From the NCBI RefSeq assembly GCF_009884975.1, contig NZ_CP041970.1, forward strand, positions 1,922,001 to 1,986,000: a DNA stretch of 64,000 nt, in the 5' to 3' direction. The number at the start of each line of letters is the position of its first letter. Within the stretch, counting starts at the first letter, position 1. The DNA is from Acinetobacter dispersus (GTDB lineage: Bacteria; Pseudomonadota; Gammaproteobacteria; Pseudomonadales; Moraxellaceae). Shown in pieces: positions 55,224 to 63,343 of this stretch. The position numbers were made by a program, and so were the translations under genes. The notes beneath the pieces are model-generated. The model was not told where the DNA came from, ran no database searches, and saw only the letters and a program-made list of their open reading frames with translations.

Positions 55224-56501
55224 TTAAGCCGTCATCATCTTTTTCCACTGCTGATAGGCAGCGCGCATCCCTGTTTCAGCACTGACATCACTCTTTAAGC
55301 CATCTTCAGTTTTAACTTCGCCTGGCAGGCCACGATTCAGCATGATCCACAGGTCATTGCCTGCATTGGCACCATGCTGTACACGCTCCCACGCTTCCGA
55401 ATCATCTGGCGTACCGAAGCCAAATGGACCTTGGAAATGTTCGTGCAGACGTAAACGATACTGGTTGGCAATTTGTGGACCACCATCCATGGTAATGACG
55501 GAATGATGAATTTCAGTTTCATTAACCGAAATCGGTTGCATGACACGGAAGAACGCCATTGAGCAGGCAATATTCGGGAAGATGTTCAAGTTAAATCCAG
55601 AACCACCCACCGCACGCACAATACGGCGTACTTCCAGTTCTTCATGTCCTTCATCACGCAAGGCTTGAGCCAAGTCTTCAAAACGTTCCTGAATCGGACG
55701 TTCCATCAATTCTTCATCCAGATCAACCAGTTCAGGAATCATCACCATCACACTGTGACCATTGCCTAAGTCTTCGACATAGCCCGGTTGATTTTCAAAG
55801 TTAAACAGCTCTTCGGTTTTTTCATCGACTGAACTTAAGAATGACTTGTGTACCAATGGGAAGTGGTAAGCATCGGTGGTATTTTCCAGCTGGATTTTCC
55901 AGTTACCCGGAAAACGGAAACGATGTTCACCCAAGACCTTGATCGGATAACCTGCGCCTTGTTTCATGAATAAGTCGATCCACTTTTTCGCAGCACCGAG
56001 GAAATCTTCTAAAGGTTCAATATCCTGTTTAAAGGTCGCGAAAATCATGCCGTTGTATTCTTCAACACGCAGGCTGATTAATGGAAATTCAGATTTATCT
56101 AGACATTCACCATAGCTTTCAGGTGAAGGTACGCCGCGTAATGAACCATCAAGTGCATAACTCCAGCCATGATATGGACAAACAAAACTGTTGGTTTTAC
56201 CTTTTTTATGTTCGCACACGGTTGCGGCACGATGACGACAACGGTTCAGCAGAACATGCACTTTTTTCTTACGGTCACGCACCACCACAACAGGTTGCTT
56301 GCCAATATTGATGGTCTTATAACTGCCTGCATCAGGAATCTCGCTGGCATGTGCCACCCATACCCAAGTGCTGTAATAAATCTTTTCCATCTCTTCTTCA
56401 AAGATGCGTTCATCTTTATATAAAGATGTGTGGGCACGATCACTTTGAACTAACTCGTTGTAATCCATTTCAATGTTATGCATTGGAATAATACTGTTCA
56501 T
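55224..56501 (-). CDS. iacC: Rieske oxygenase large subunit IacC
   Basis: 425 residues from the ATG at 56501, which has AAGGA 8 bases upstream; the frame is open another 174 bases but that part is shadow of iacI. Rieske ligands are visible in NRCRHRAATVC and FVCPYHGWSYAL (Cys-x-His, Cys-x2-His); the mononuclear iron site is the DAYHFPLVH segment plus a downstream Asp. With IacD and IacF it is proposed to convert dioxindole-3-acetate toward catechol, which the cat operon in this window can use. Confidence 0.9.
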   Translation of the reverse strand: MNSIIPMHNIEMDYNELVQSDRAHTSLYKDERIFEEEMEKIYYSTWVWVAHASEIPDAGSYKTINIGKQPVVVVRDRKKKVHVLLNRCRHRAATVCEHKKGKTNSFVCPYHGWSYALDGSLRGVPSPESYGECLDKSEFPLISLRVEEYNGMIFATFKQDIEPLEDFLGAAKKWIDLFMKQGAGYPIKVLGEHRFRFPGNWKIQLENTTDAYHFPLVHKSFLSSVDEKTEELFNFENQPGYVEDLGNGHSVMVMIPELVDLDEELMERPIQERFEDLAQALRDEGHEELEVRRIVRAVGGSGFNLNIFPNIACSMAFFRVMQPISVNETEIHHSVITMDGGPQIANQYRLRLHEHFQGPFGFGTPDDSEAWERVQHGANAGNDLWIMLNRGLPGEVKTEDGLKSDVSAETGMRAAYQQWKKMMTA

Positions 56502-56532
56502 ATCAACTATCCTTTTCGATCTATCCATCAGT

Positions 56533-57060
56533 TTATTGCTGAGACGGTACTGGCAATGTGGCTGTACTGTCCCAGTGAGATACAGGGCGACTAAAAATGT
56601 TTTCAGTCTGAAAATGTTTGATCTTCCAGCGACCATCGCTTTGCTGTTTAAATTGCACGGTAAGTTTGGCAGCATTTAAATGGCTACGACCATCACGAAA
56701 GGTTGAGGTTTGCAACATCAACCAGCTGGCATTGGCCTGATCTGCTTCGATATAAATTTGCTCTGAGCTAACAAAATGCGCATTCATGACAAAATGCGAC
56801 TGCTTTTGGGTATAGCTTTTGAACATGTCATAAATGGCTTGCCAAGACGCATAGCGACCAAAAGACTGAGCATATTTCTCGCCAATCCCTTCCCAAATGC
56901 TATCCTGATCAAATAAATCCATTAATTCATTCAGGTCAGTATCGGCATTCAAGGCATCACAAATTTCCATATAAAGATTGATACAGTTACGGATCGCATT
57001 TTGGGCTTCGAGCTGTTGCAGGCGTTGTAATAAAACCGTTAAATCCATTTGCGCATTCAT
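56533..57060 (-). CDS. iacI: SnoaL/NTF2-like protein, probable IacI
   Basis: About 175 residues from the ATG at 57060, which has AAGGA 8 bases upstream; two in-frame ATGs at 57069 and 57078 have worse spacing. The sequence fits a SnoaL-like (NTF2) fold: LEAQNAIRNCINLYMEICDA, WEGIGEKYAQSFGRYASWQAI, MNAHFVSSEQIYIEADQANASW, WKIKHFQTENIF. No catalytic role is established. Position between iacA and iacC matches iacI in Acinetobacter, where I recall iacB preceding it; here only about 40 bases separate it from iacA, so iacB is absent. Confusion of the names iacB and iacI cannot be fully excluded. Confidence 0.65.
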   Translation of the reverse strand: MNAQMDLTVLLQRLQQLEAQNAIRNCINLYMEICDALNADTDLNELMDLFDQDSIWEGIGEKYAQSFGRYASWQAIYDMFKSYTQKQSHFVMNAHFVSSEQIYIEADQANASWLMLQTSTFRDGRSHLNAAKLTVQFKQQSDGRWKIKHFQTENIFSRPVSHWDSTATLPVPSQQ

Positions 57061-57101
57061 GTCACTCATCCTTGCCATTCCAATTTTTAATCCAATCAGA
57101 C

Positions 57102-58238
57102 TTATAAATAACCGGGTGCTGGTTTCATGCCAAAGCTGACCAAACCTGCATTTTGCAAAGTGGCATCACCCATAAAGGCATGCTGGGTCACCACATTGGT
57201 ATCATTCACAAAGCGGCTAAATGGGTTGTGGGTATAAATGGCTGTCATCCCTGCCAGCATCTGGATTTTGCGCGTGACACGGGCACAGACACGGGCCACA
57301 TGGGTACAGGACAAACGCATGTCACTGATTTGTTCTGCAGTTGGCGTACGCCCTGCAACCACTTCATTCCAGACAATCTGCATGGTGTCGTAGAACCACA
57401 CACGTGCAGCCTTAAACTCTGCTTCGACTTGGGCAAATTCATATTGGGTTACAGGTCGGCTGGCAATTTCCGCACCACCAGTAATTGAAGACTTGCCCGG
57501 TGCCAGTTTTTGAAATTCTTCGATCGCTGCGGCAGCAACACCAATCCCTACCACGGTTAAGACTTGAGTGGCTAAAGATAAAGATGGATATTTAAAAAAT
57601 GGCTCAGGTAGTTTTGAAGGTTCACCACGGACAAAAGTCCATTCCTTCTCAACCAGCACATCTTTTACCACCAAATCGTGGCTGCCTGTACCTTTTAGAC
57701 CGACCGTGTCCCACGTCATATCAATTTGAGCTTTGTTGGCTGGCATCACCGCCATACGCGGCAAACCTTGTGCTTCATTGTCCTTTTGTGGAGAAATCCC
57801 GACCCCGACAATATCCGCGCCCATACAGCCACTAGAAAATTTCCAGCGCCCACTCACCACCACACCTGCATCGGTAATTTCAGCGGGTTGTGGTGGAAAA
57901 ATACCACCTGCAAACACAATGTCAGGGCTATCTTTATACAACTGCTCAAGCGTTGCTTCTGGCAAACTGCCCAAATAGGCAGGACTCATACCAAAACTTG
58001 CGACCCAACCAACTGAGCCATCGGCCTTTGACAATTGTTCGATCAATTCACAAAACTGTTTTGGAGACCATTCATTGCCACCAAAACGTTTTGGAACCAA
58101 AGCACGGTAAACGCCAATCTGTTTTAGTTTATCTATGATGTCCTGACTGACATAGGCCTGATTATCGAACTCCCCTGTGCAGGCACGTTCACGAATTTCC
58201 TGACATAAGGCATCTAATTGCGTTGTATAGCTGTCCAT
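57102..58238 (-). CDS. iacA: Indole-3-acetate monooxygenase IacA (acyl-CoA-dehydrogenase fold)
   Basis: About 378 residues from ATG 58238 (AAAGGAA upstream); an ATG at 58268 is also possible and has its own AAGGAA. It has the acyl-CoA-dehydrogenase fold of group-D flavin monooxygenases such as HpaH C2: LVPKRFGGNEWSPKQFCELIEQLSKADGSVGW, VSGRWKFSSGCMGAD, VGLKGTGSHDLVV, FVNDTNVVTQHAFM. It uses reduced flavin from IacG to oxygenate the indole ring, the first step of IAA breakdown; the A. baumannii enzyme is known to make indigo from indole. It follows iacH closely. Confidence 0.9.
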   Translation of the reverse strand: MDSYTTQLDALCQEIRERACTGEFDNQAYVSQDIIDKLKQIGVYRALVPKRFGGNEWSPKQFCELIEQLSKADGSVGWVASFGMSPAYLGSLPEATLEQLYKDSPDIVFAGGIFPPQPAEITDAGVVVSGRWKFSSGCMGADIVGVGISPQKDNEAQGLPRMAVMPANKAQIDMTWDTVGLKGTGSHDLVVKDVLVEKEWTFVRGEPSKLPEPFFKYPSLSLATQVLTVVGIGVAAAAIEEFQKLAPGKSSITGGAEIASRPVTQYEFAQVEAEFKAARVWFYDTMQIVWNEVVAGRTPTAEQISDMRLSCTHVARVCARVTRKIQMLAGMTAIYTHNPFSRFVNDTNVVTQHAFMGDATLQNAGLVSFGMKPAPGYL

Positions 58239-58286
58239 TACAAATTCCTTTGTCGCTAAATAATTCATTCCCTAATTCCTTGTCAT

Positions 58287-59399
58287 TTATTGCGCAGCTT
58301 TCACGATATATTTCGCAATCGCACACAAATATTCATCCGTATTCCGTTTCGCCACAATTTGCAAACCCACTGGCAGACCTTGTTCAGTTTCCAGTGGTAC
58401 TGAAATCGCAGGATGCCCAGAAAGATTAAATGGTCGAACCAGACCAGTAAGATTTAAAAAAGCCACGGTATTTTCAGCATCAGCGACCTTAGGCGGCAGC
58501 TGCGGTAAAGTCGGTAAAATCAAGGCATCGTATTGAGTCAGTAAGGCATCAAGCTCGGCGGTAAAATCGGCTTTTACCTGTTCAGCCTGTGCGACCTGTG
58601 CCAAGGTGGTGTCGGCTGCTTTCAATAAACGTCCATTGACGTCAGCACCGAGTAAACCTGTTTCAGTCAACTCACCATAGGCCTGCCAGTTTTCATAATT
58701 GATGATCTGCATACCTGCATCAAAAGCAGCTTCAAAGCCTTTCAAAGTCACGGTGGATGTTGTCAGGTTGGCTTGGTTCAGATATTGCTGGATCGTCTCA
58801 ATGACGACTGAATCAGCAACGACATTGAGCCACGCCAGTTTCGGTGCCTGAGTCAATTCAGTAGATTGATGGAACGTAGGATCAATAATCTGCATTGCGG
58901 TTTCAATCATCTCGACTGAATTTGCAAAAGGACCAACACAATCCAATGAACTTGTTGCTGGATGTACCCCAGCACGGCTGACACGACCAAAGCTTGGTTT
59001 TAGACCGTAGACCCCACAACATGCAGCAGGCATACGAATCGAACCACCGGTATCGGTTCCTAAGGTGAAATCTGCCAGACCAACTGCAACGGCAGCCGCA
59101 GAACCACTCGAAGAACCACCTGGGATAAGCTCTGGATATTTCGGATTTATGGCTGTACCAAAGGTATGGTTAATGCCTGTGATCCCAAAAGCCAGTTCAT
59201 GCAGATTGGTCTTTGCCGTAATTTTGCAATCCGCTGCGAGAATACGGTTTACCACTTCTGCGTTTGTAGTTGCAGGTTGGCTGTGCATTAAGGCTTTGCT
59301 CCCTGCCATGGTCTGCATACCTTGAATATCAATGGAATCTTTCACCATGACTTTCAAAGCACCTGCTCCTTTTTGTACCTCTTGTACAATAATATTCAT
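58287..59399 (-). CDS. iacH: Amidase-signature protein IacH
   Basis: A 370-residue amidase-signature hydrolase. The Ser-cisSer-Lys triad is visible: Lys in KVMVKDSIDI (~residue 20), cis-Ser and nucleophile region in IPGGSSSGSAAAVAVG and TLGTDTGGSIRMPAACCGVYGLKPS. At 370 residues it is shorter than typical 450-500-residue amidases, lacking the usual N-terminal helices. It is the first gene of the iac operon, and a TTGACA-N17-GATATT promoter lies 30-60 bp upstream. The biochemical role in IAA degradation is not settled; hydrolysis of an amide intermediate or IAA conjugate is possible. Confidence 0.87.
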   Translation of the reverse strand: MNIIVQEVQKGAGALKVMVKDSIDIQGMQTMAGSKALMHSQPATTNAEVVNRILAADCKITAKTNLHELAFGITGINHTFGTAINPKYPELIPGGSSSGSAAAVAVGLADFTLGTDTGGSIRMPAACCGVYGLKPSFGRVSRAGVHPATSSLDCVGPFANSVEMIETAMQIIDPTFHQSTELTQAPKLAWLNVVADSVVIETIQQYLNQANLTTSTVTLKGFEAAFDAGMQIINYENWQAYGELTETGLLGADVNGRLLKAADTTLAQVAQAEQVKADFTAELDALLTQYDALILPTLPQLPPKVADAENTVAFLNLTGLVRPFNLSGHPAISVPLETEQGLPVGLQIVAKRNTDEYLCAIAKYIVKAAQ

Positions 59400-59410
59400 T
59401 CACTTTTCCA

Positions 59411-59431
59411 TGTATTTTTATACTTAATACA
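59411..59431. promoter_or_regulatory. Candidate IacR operator
   Basis: TGTATT and AATACA, 6-bp arms separated by 9 bases, lie between the predicted -10 box and the iacH start, where a MarR repressor would block transcription. It is A/T-rich and short, so the assignment is weak. Confidence 0.35.
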
Positions 59432-59460
59432 AATATCGGAAAAAGTAATGTAATTGTCAA
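59432..59460 (-). promoter_or_regulatory. Sigma-70 promoter of the iac operon
   Basis: On the reverse strand a perfect -35 TTGACA (59455-59460) and -10 GATATT (59432-59437) are spaced by 17 bases, about 30 bp before iacH. Confidence 0.7.
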
Positions 59461-59547
59461 GTATTTTTCATGATTAAGAACAAAGAAAATGTTTCTAATT
59501 TTTGTATAATGCTGAATGTCCATTTTTATAAAAGTAATGACTTGGCT

Positions 59548-60015
59548 ATGCTTACTCATTTAGAACAATTTCTACCCAACAATGAACCGAGCAGCTTACA
59601 GAGCTATCCTTTTTTCTGGATCTCTCAAGTGAATGGTAAATACACACAACTTATTGAAAAATCAATTAAAAAACTAGGTATCGACAATACACGTCGTAAA
59701 ATTATTTTAAGCACCAATGCGCTTGAACAAGCCAGTATTACCGAGATTGCCAACCTCTCTACTCTCAAGCTGACCACGGCAACCAAAGCCGTTTATCGCT
59801 TGGTTGAAGATGATATTGTGCAGGTGTTTTCATCCGAATCGGATGAACGTATCTCCATGGTGAAACTGACCGATAAAGGTAAAGAAATGGTTGAACAAAT
59901 TAACCAGATCAGTCAGGTCACCCTATCTGGGATTCTGAATGCCTTTGATGATGCTGAACTGCATCAGTTGAATGATCAATTAAAAAAGCTGTTTGATTTA
60001 ATGCCCTCAAGCTAA
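59548..60015 (+). CDS. iacR: MarR-family regulator IacR
   Basis: 155 residues from the ATG at 59548; the frame opens earlier at 59470 but that would run through the iac promoter. It is a MarR winged-helix protein: helical N-terminus (ISQVNGKYTQLIEKSIKKLG), DNA-binding part ASITEIANLSTLKLTTATKA with wing DDIVQVFSSESDERISMVKLTDKG, and C-terminal dimer helix. It is divergent from iacH with a 148-bp shared control region; in Acinetobacter IacR represses iac genes until IAA is present. Confidence 0.88.
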   Translation: MLTHLEQFLPNNEPSSLQSYPFFWISQVNGKYTQLIEKSIKKLGIDNTRRKIILSTNALEQASITEIANLSTLKLTTATKAVYRLVEDDIVQVFSSESDERISMVKLTDKGKEMVEQINQISQVTLSGILNAFDDAELHQLNDQLKKLFDLMPSS

Positions 60016-60027
60016 AGCAACGACAAA

Positions 60028-60053
60028 AGCCCATCATTATCAGCAGATGGGCT
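60028..60053. terminator. Terminator between convergent genes
   Basis: AGCCCATC / GATGGGCT with a 10-base loop lies between iacR and the 3-hydroxyacyl-CoA dehydrogenase gene. On the reverse strand TTTTG follows; on the forward strand AAAATT, so it serves mainly the reverse gene. Confidence 0.65.
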
Positions 60054-60063
60054 AAAATTCGGA

Positions 60064-61053
60064 TCACTGATTTAGAATATTAAAGGGTGGTTTAAGCTGA
60101 TTTGCGGCAATCCGATCTGAAAATGTCTGCAAAACCCGTTGTTTATAAGCAGGAATATCGATCTGCTGATAATTATAAAAACCCTGCTGCTCGCGTAAGC
60201 CATTGCGTTGCTGTCGCATATTCTCGGCAATAATTTCAGGTGTTCGATAACGTTCGCCTAGCTCCTTTTGTAAATATTGTGAAGCGTAATACAAAATATC
60301 GCCACCACCCCAGTCAATAAATTCCAGCAAGCCCAACACCGAAAAACGTAAACCAAACCCAGTCCGAATCGCGATATCAATATCTTCTGCCGAGGCCACA
60401 CCTTCTTCCACCATCCGTGCCGCTTCGTTCATGGCCAATGCCTGAATCCGTGGCACGATATAGCCCGCTTTGGCATGACACACCACAGGTACTTTGCCAA
60501 TTGCCTGCAAGAAGCTTTTCAAGGTATTTACTGCCTCATCTGAGGTTTGCTCAGAACGACTTAACTCAACCAGCGGAATCAGATAGGCAGGATTGAGCCA
60601 ATGCGCATTCACCACCCGTTCTGGATGAGAAATCATGTGCGCAATATCAGTGACCAGAAAGGTTGAAGTGGTCGATGCAACAATACAAGTCGGTGTAATA
60701 TGTTGATCCAGCCAAGTAAAAATATCTTCTTTGGCTTGCCTGACCTCGGGTACGCCTTCCATAACCAGATCACAGTGGGCTAAGACTGGTATTGAAGCTT
60801 CACGACTTAAAATCTTAATCTGATCCAGAATAAATAGAGTTTGTTCAGATTGAATAAACTGGATACTTTCCAGCAACTGCAATTCTTGTTTTAAGTCGGT
60901 TTGGACCTGAGCCTGATATTGATCAAACTCAGTCTCAGTGCGTTGTCTCGCATCAATTAAGGCCACTTTTAGTCCAGCATAAGCAAAGGCAATTGCAATG
61001 GCTTTGCCCATTCGCCCAGCGCCAAGTACCGCAACTTGTTGAATTGGATTCAT
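60064..61053 (-). CDS. 3-hydroxyacyl-CoA dehydrogenase-family oxidoreductase
   Basis: A 329-residue stand-alone dehydrogenase. The NAD-binding AVLGAGRMGKAIAIAFAYAG is at residues 8-27, LVMEGVPEVRQAKEDIF holds the family Glu, the HWLNPAYLIPLVEL segment carries the catalytic His (~residue 144), and KVPVVCHAKAGYIVPRIQ follows. The usual NPP substrate loop reads NPA, and the length exceeds 3-hydroxybutyryl-CoA dehydrogenases of about 285. It may therefore act on a free hydroxy acid, as L-carnitine or L-gulonate dehydrogenases of this superfamily do. It starts 1 base after the opine-dehydrogenase-like gene stop, indicating a coupled pair. Confidence 0.8.
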   Translation of the reverse strand: MNPIQQVAVLGAGRMGKAIAIAFAYAGLKVALIDARQRTETEFDQYQAQVQTDLKQELQLLESIQFIQSEQTLFILDQIKILSREASIPVLAHCDLVMEGVPEVRQAKEDIFTWLDQHITPTCIVASTTSTFLVTDIAHMISHPERVVNAHWLNPAYLIPLVELSRSEQTSDEAVNTLKSFLQAIGKVPVVCHAKAGYIVPRIQALAMNEAARMVEEGVASAEDIDIAIRTGFGLRFSVLGLLEFIDWGGGDILYYASQYLQKELGERYRTPEIIAENMRQQRNGLREQQGFYNYQQIDIPAYKQRVLQTFSDRIAANQLKPPFNILNQ

Positions 61054-61054
61054 C

Positions 61055-62161
61055 TTAGACTCCTTGCTGCAAAGTCACTTGCAACTCAGCCTTGCTTTTA
61101 TCGGCAAGCCCTAGGTTCTCAAAAGTCCGCCCTTCCTGATACAAATCCTTTCCTGTCACCGCAGAAGCAATATTCAGTAGCCCTTCTGCCACAGGTGTCG
61201 CGACACCCGCCCAACGCCCGACCGAAACCAGAAAGGATAATCCTAGACGCGTATCTTCCAGCATATAACGATGTGTCTGTAAGTCGATGTCCTCACGCCA
61301 GTCACCACTATCGGTTAATTTGCCATGTGCCCCACGGCCATACATCCATTCATCTCCTTCACCATCTTTATTATAGTGGTCTGCTAGTGGAAAATGCGGA
61401 GCAGCATAACCGAGTGCTTCCCGTACGCGCATACGCTCTGCGTCAAGCTGATTAGTGACACGGCGAATCGACGGTTGTGTCCCTTCATGATGAATATCCC
61501 AAGCCTCAAAATGTTCCAGTGGCCCTGCGTTCATCAAAATCAACGGTGGATGAATAATCGGTCCCGCATTCATTAATGCACCACTCAAACTGTCTTCAAT
61601 TGGCTCAATACTTGGATACGCCTGTTTCAAAATTTGGAATGCATGCTCGGACAAGCTGCTTGGCAATACCCCCGTTGGTAGACGGGTCGCATAGCCACTC
61701 ACCACGATCTGATTGACGCCGTGCTTACGTACCAGATACGGTAAGGTTCCAGTTTCGGCAAAGGCCACTTGAGCAGTGTTACCTGCTTCACGCATGGCTT
61801 TGGCAAAGATAAAACTACCAAAAGTTGCAGGCGGTAAATACACCACCTGTCCCGTTTGAAAGAACGGCGCGGTCTGCTGCGCTAAATCCAGATGTGTGGT
61901 TGCGGGCAAAGGAATAATAATCAGCTCGGCATGCTGGATGGCATGTTGTAAATCATCCGACAGATTAATCTGACTCCGCTCAAAACCGACTGTGACACTA
62001 CGATCGCCCTGATAATCTTTAATCTTGAGTTCACCGGTTGCTGCCAGCTGTTGCAAAGCCTCATGGTCACGGCGCCATAGCACGACCTCATGACCTTTTT
62101 CTGCCATCTCTGCTGCTGCGGCATAACATCCGTGTCCCCCACCGAGTACTGTAATTTTCAT
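61055..62161 (-). CDS. Octopine/nopaline dehydrogenase-family oxidoreductase
   Basis: A 368-residue NAD(P)-dependent dehydrogenase. The Rossmann motif VLGGGHGCYAAAAEMAEKG is at residues 4-22 and IIIPLPATTH and YLPPATFGSFIFA follow. The C-terminal opine-dehydrogenase domain contains LMNAGPIIHPPLILMNAGPLEHF with the conserved His-Pro-Pro, and EALGYAAPHFPLADHY. The family makes or breaks secondary-amine dicarboxylates (opines) or oxidises related compounds. It lies between an AraC regulator and a 3-hydroxyacyl-CoA-dehydrogenase-like gene, in a run with an MFS transporter, which suggests catabolism of an imported compound. Confidence 0.8.
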   Translation of the reverse strand: MKITVLGGGHGCYAAAAEMAEKGHEVVLWRRDHEALQQLAATGELKIKDYQGDRSVTVGFERSQINLSDDLQHAIQHAELIIIPLPATTHLDLAQQTAPFFQTGQVVYLPPATFGSFIFAKAMREAGNTAQVAFAETGTLPYLVRKHGVNQIVVSGYATRLPTGVLPSSLSEHAFQILKQAYPSIEPIEDSLSGALMNAGPIIHPPLILMNAGPLEHFEAWDIHHEGTQPSIRRVTNQLDAERMRVREALGYAAPHFPLADHYNKDGEGDEWMYGRGAHGKLTDSGDWREDIDLQTHRYMLEDTRLGLSFLVSVGRWAGVATPVAEGLLNIASAVTGKDLYQEGRTFENLGLADKSKAELQVTLQQGV

Positions 62162-62217
62162 TTGCTTTCCTGCTGATTGATTTTCAATTCAGCATAAAAG
62201 AGAGCACGACCTGTGGC

Positions 62218-63258
62218 TTATCCAAATACGCAAGCGTTATTCCATTTACGCACGCATTTGATGAACTGGCACGGCATCTTTTTTAAAGTATGCGAAGGCA
62301 AGCAGCCATAACGTTTTTTATATAGGCTGGAAAAATGCCCAAAACTTTGAATGCCATGATCCAGTAAAATATCGGTCACAGTTTCATGTGATGGTGCTTG
62401 CTGTAAAGCGGAATGTACCCGTTCCAGACGTTGCTCACGGATATATTCGACGGGTGTCTGCTGGAGATATTGGCTAAAGCCCTTTTGTAGGCTTCGGATC
62501 GATACCTCACAATATTGACTCAACGTCGCTAGCGAAATCGCTTGATGCAGATTGTCCTGAATATACTGCTGCGCTTTTTTGATATAGCCTGGTACAAGCT
62601 GCTGACGCTGTGCATTCAACCGTTCGGTATAGTTATTCGGAATTTTCAGCAAAATGAGCTCAATCAAATACTGGCTAAAACTGGCTGAAATAAAGCTCCA
62701 GTTGCGAATATTATAATAGGCATGACACAGATAATTCAGCGTTTCAATAATCGCATCGATCCCTTCCAAACTACAGGATAATGAAGAATTAAAGCGTAAC
62801 GGTTCTTGGCTACAACATCCCAACATGTTGAATAATTGAGTTTCGATATCCTGTTGCGCCAATTTTAAAATAATATTACGGCAATGCTGATTGGTGATGA
62901 TCTGCTGTCGGGTATGCGGATGGGTGACCGACATGATTCCTGCAGATTGCAGGATCTGCTGCCGATCAAATTTGAGCTCACATTGTCCTTCCAACGTGAT
63001 TCTAAATAAATAGAAGTCAGCACTATCCTCAATGTTAATCATGACTGGCGCACTATATTTCAGATCGTACAGCGCGCCATTGCCAAAACTAAAACCATTT
63101 AAGCGCGTGTTAAGCGGCTCTTGGGCTTCAACATCAAAACGATGCGGGCAGAGATAATAACTGATTTGATCTTTAATGGTCTGGTAATCATTGGACTGAA
63201 ATAATAAAAATTCATCCAGATAATGCAAATGATCCAGTTTAAACGTCGCTTGCATCAC
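62218..63258 (-). CDS. AraC-family transcriptional regulator
   Basis: A 346-residue regulator. An AraC_binding_2-type N-terminal domain (YDLKYSAPVMINIEDSADFYLFRITLEGQCEL) is followed by an AraC DNA-binding domain: AISLATLSQYCEVSIRSLQKGF, TPVEYIREQRLERVHSAL, VTDILLDHGIQSFGHFSSLYKKRYGCLPS. It lies between the MFS transporter gene and the opine-dehydrogenase-like gene on the same strand, 56 bp before the latter. It is the likely local activator; the inducer is unknown. The sensor class is common among regulators of aromatic-acid degradation. Confidence 0.86.
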   Translation of the reverse strand: MMQATFKLDHLHYLDEFLLFQSNDYQTIKDQISYYLCPHRFDVEAQEPLNTRLNGFSFGNGALYDLKYSAPVMINIEDSADFYLFRITLEGQCELKFDRQQILQSAGIMSVTHPHTRQQIITNQHCRNIILKLAQQDIETQLFNMLGCCSQEPLRFNSSLSCSLEGIDAIIETLNYLCHAYYNIRNWSFISASFSQYLIELILLKIPNNYTERLNAQRQQLVPGYIKKAQQYIQDNLHQAISLATLSQYCEVSIRSLQKGFSQYLQQTPVEYIREQRLERVHSALQQAPSHETVTDILLDHGIQSFGHFSSLYKKRYGCLPSHTLKKMPCQFIKCVRKWNNACVFG

Positions 63259-63296
63259 TTCACTCCCTTGTTATGAATGTCACGGGCAAAGCACAA

Positions 63297-63319
63297 AGCC
63301 CATTGCAAAAGAATGGGCT
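63297..63319 (-). terminator. Hairpin after MFS gene
   Basis: AGCCCATT / AATGGGCT with a 7-base loop, 25 bases past the MFS stop; on the reverse strand TTTGTGCTTTG follows. It may partly separate the transporter gene from the AraC gene. Confidence 0.55.
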
Positions 63320-63343
63320 CTTAACGCTTGCACTTTGGTCAGA

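Noticed and set aside
56502..56675. 58-residue N-terminal extension of iacC
   Set aside because: It overlaps iacI in another frame and resembles no oxygenase; the ATG at 56501 has a strong ribosome-binding site.
57061..57101. Search for iacB between iacA and iacI
   Set aside because: The gap is about 40 bases; no overlapping frame of suitable length and character was seen on either strand.
60028..63319. Repeated AGCCCAT hairpins (60028-60053 and 63297-63319) as a mobile or repeat family
   Set aside because: Only the short arm is shared; loops and flanks differ, so they look like independent terminators.
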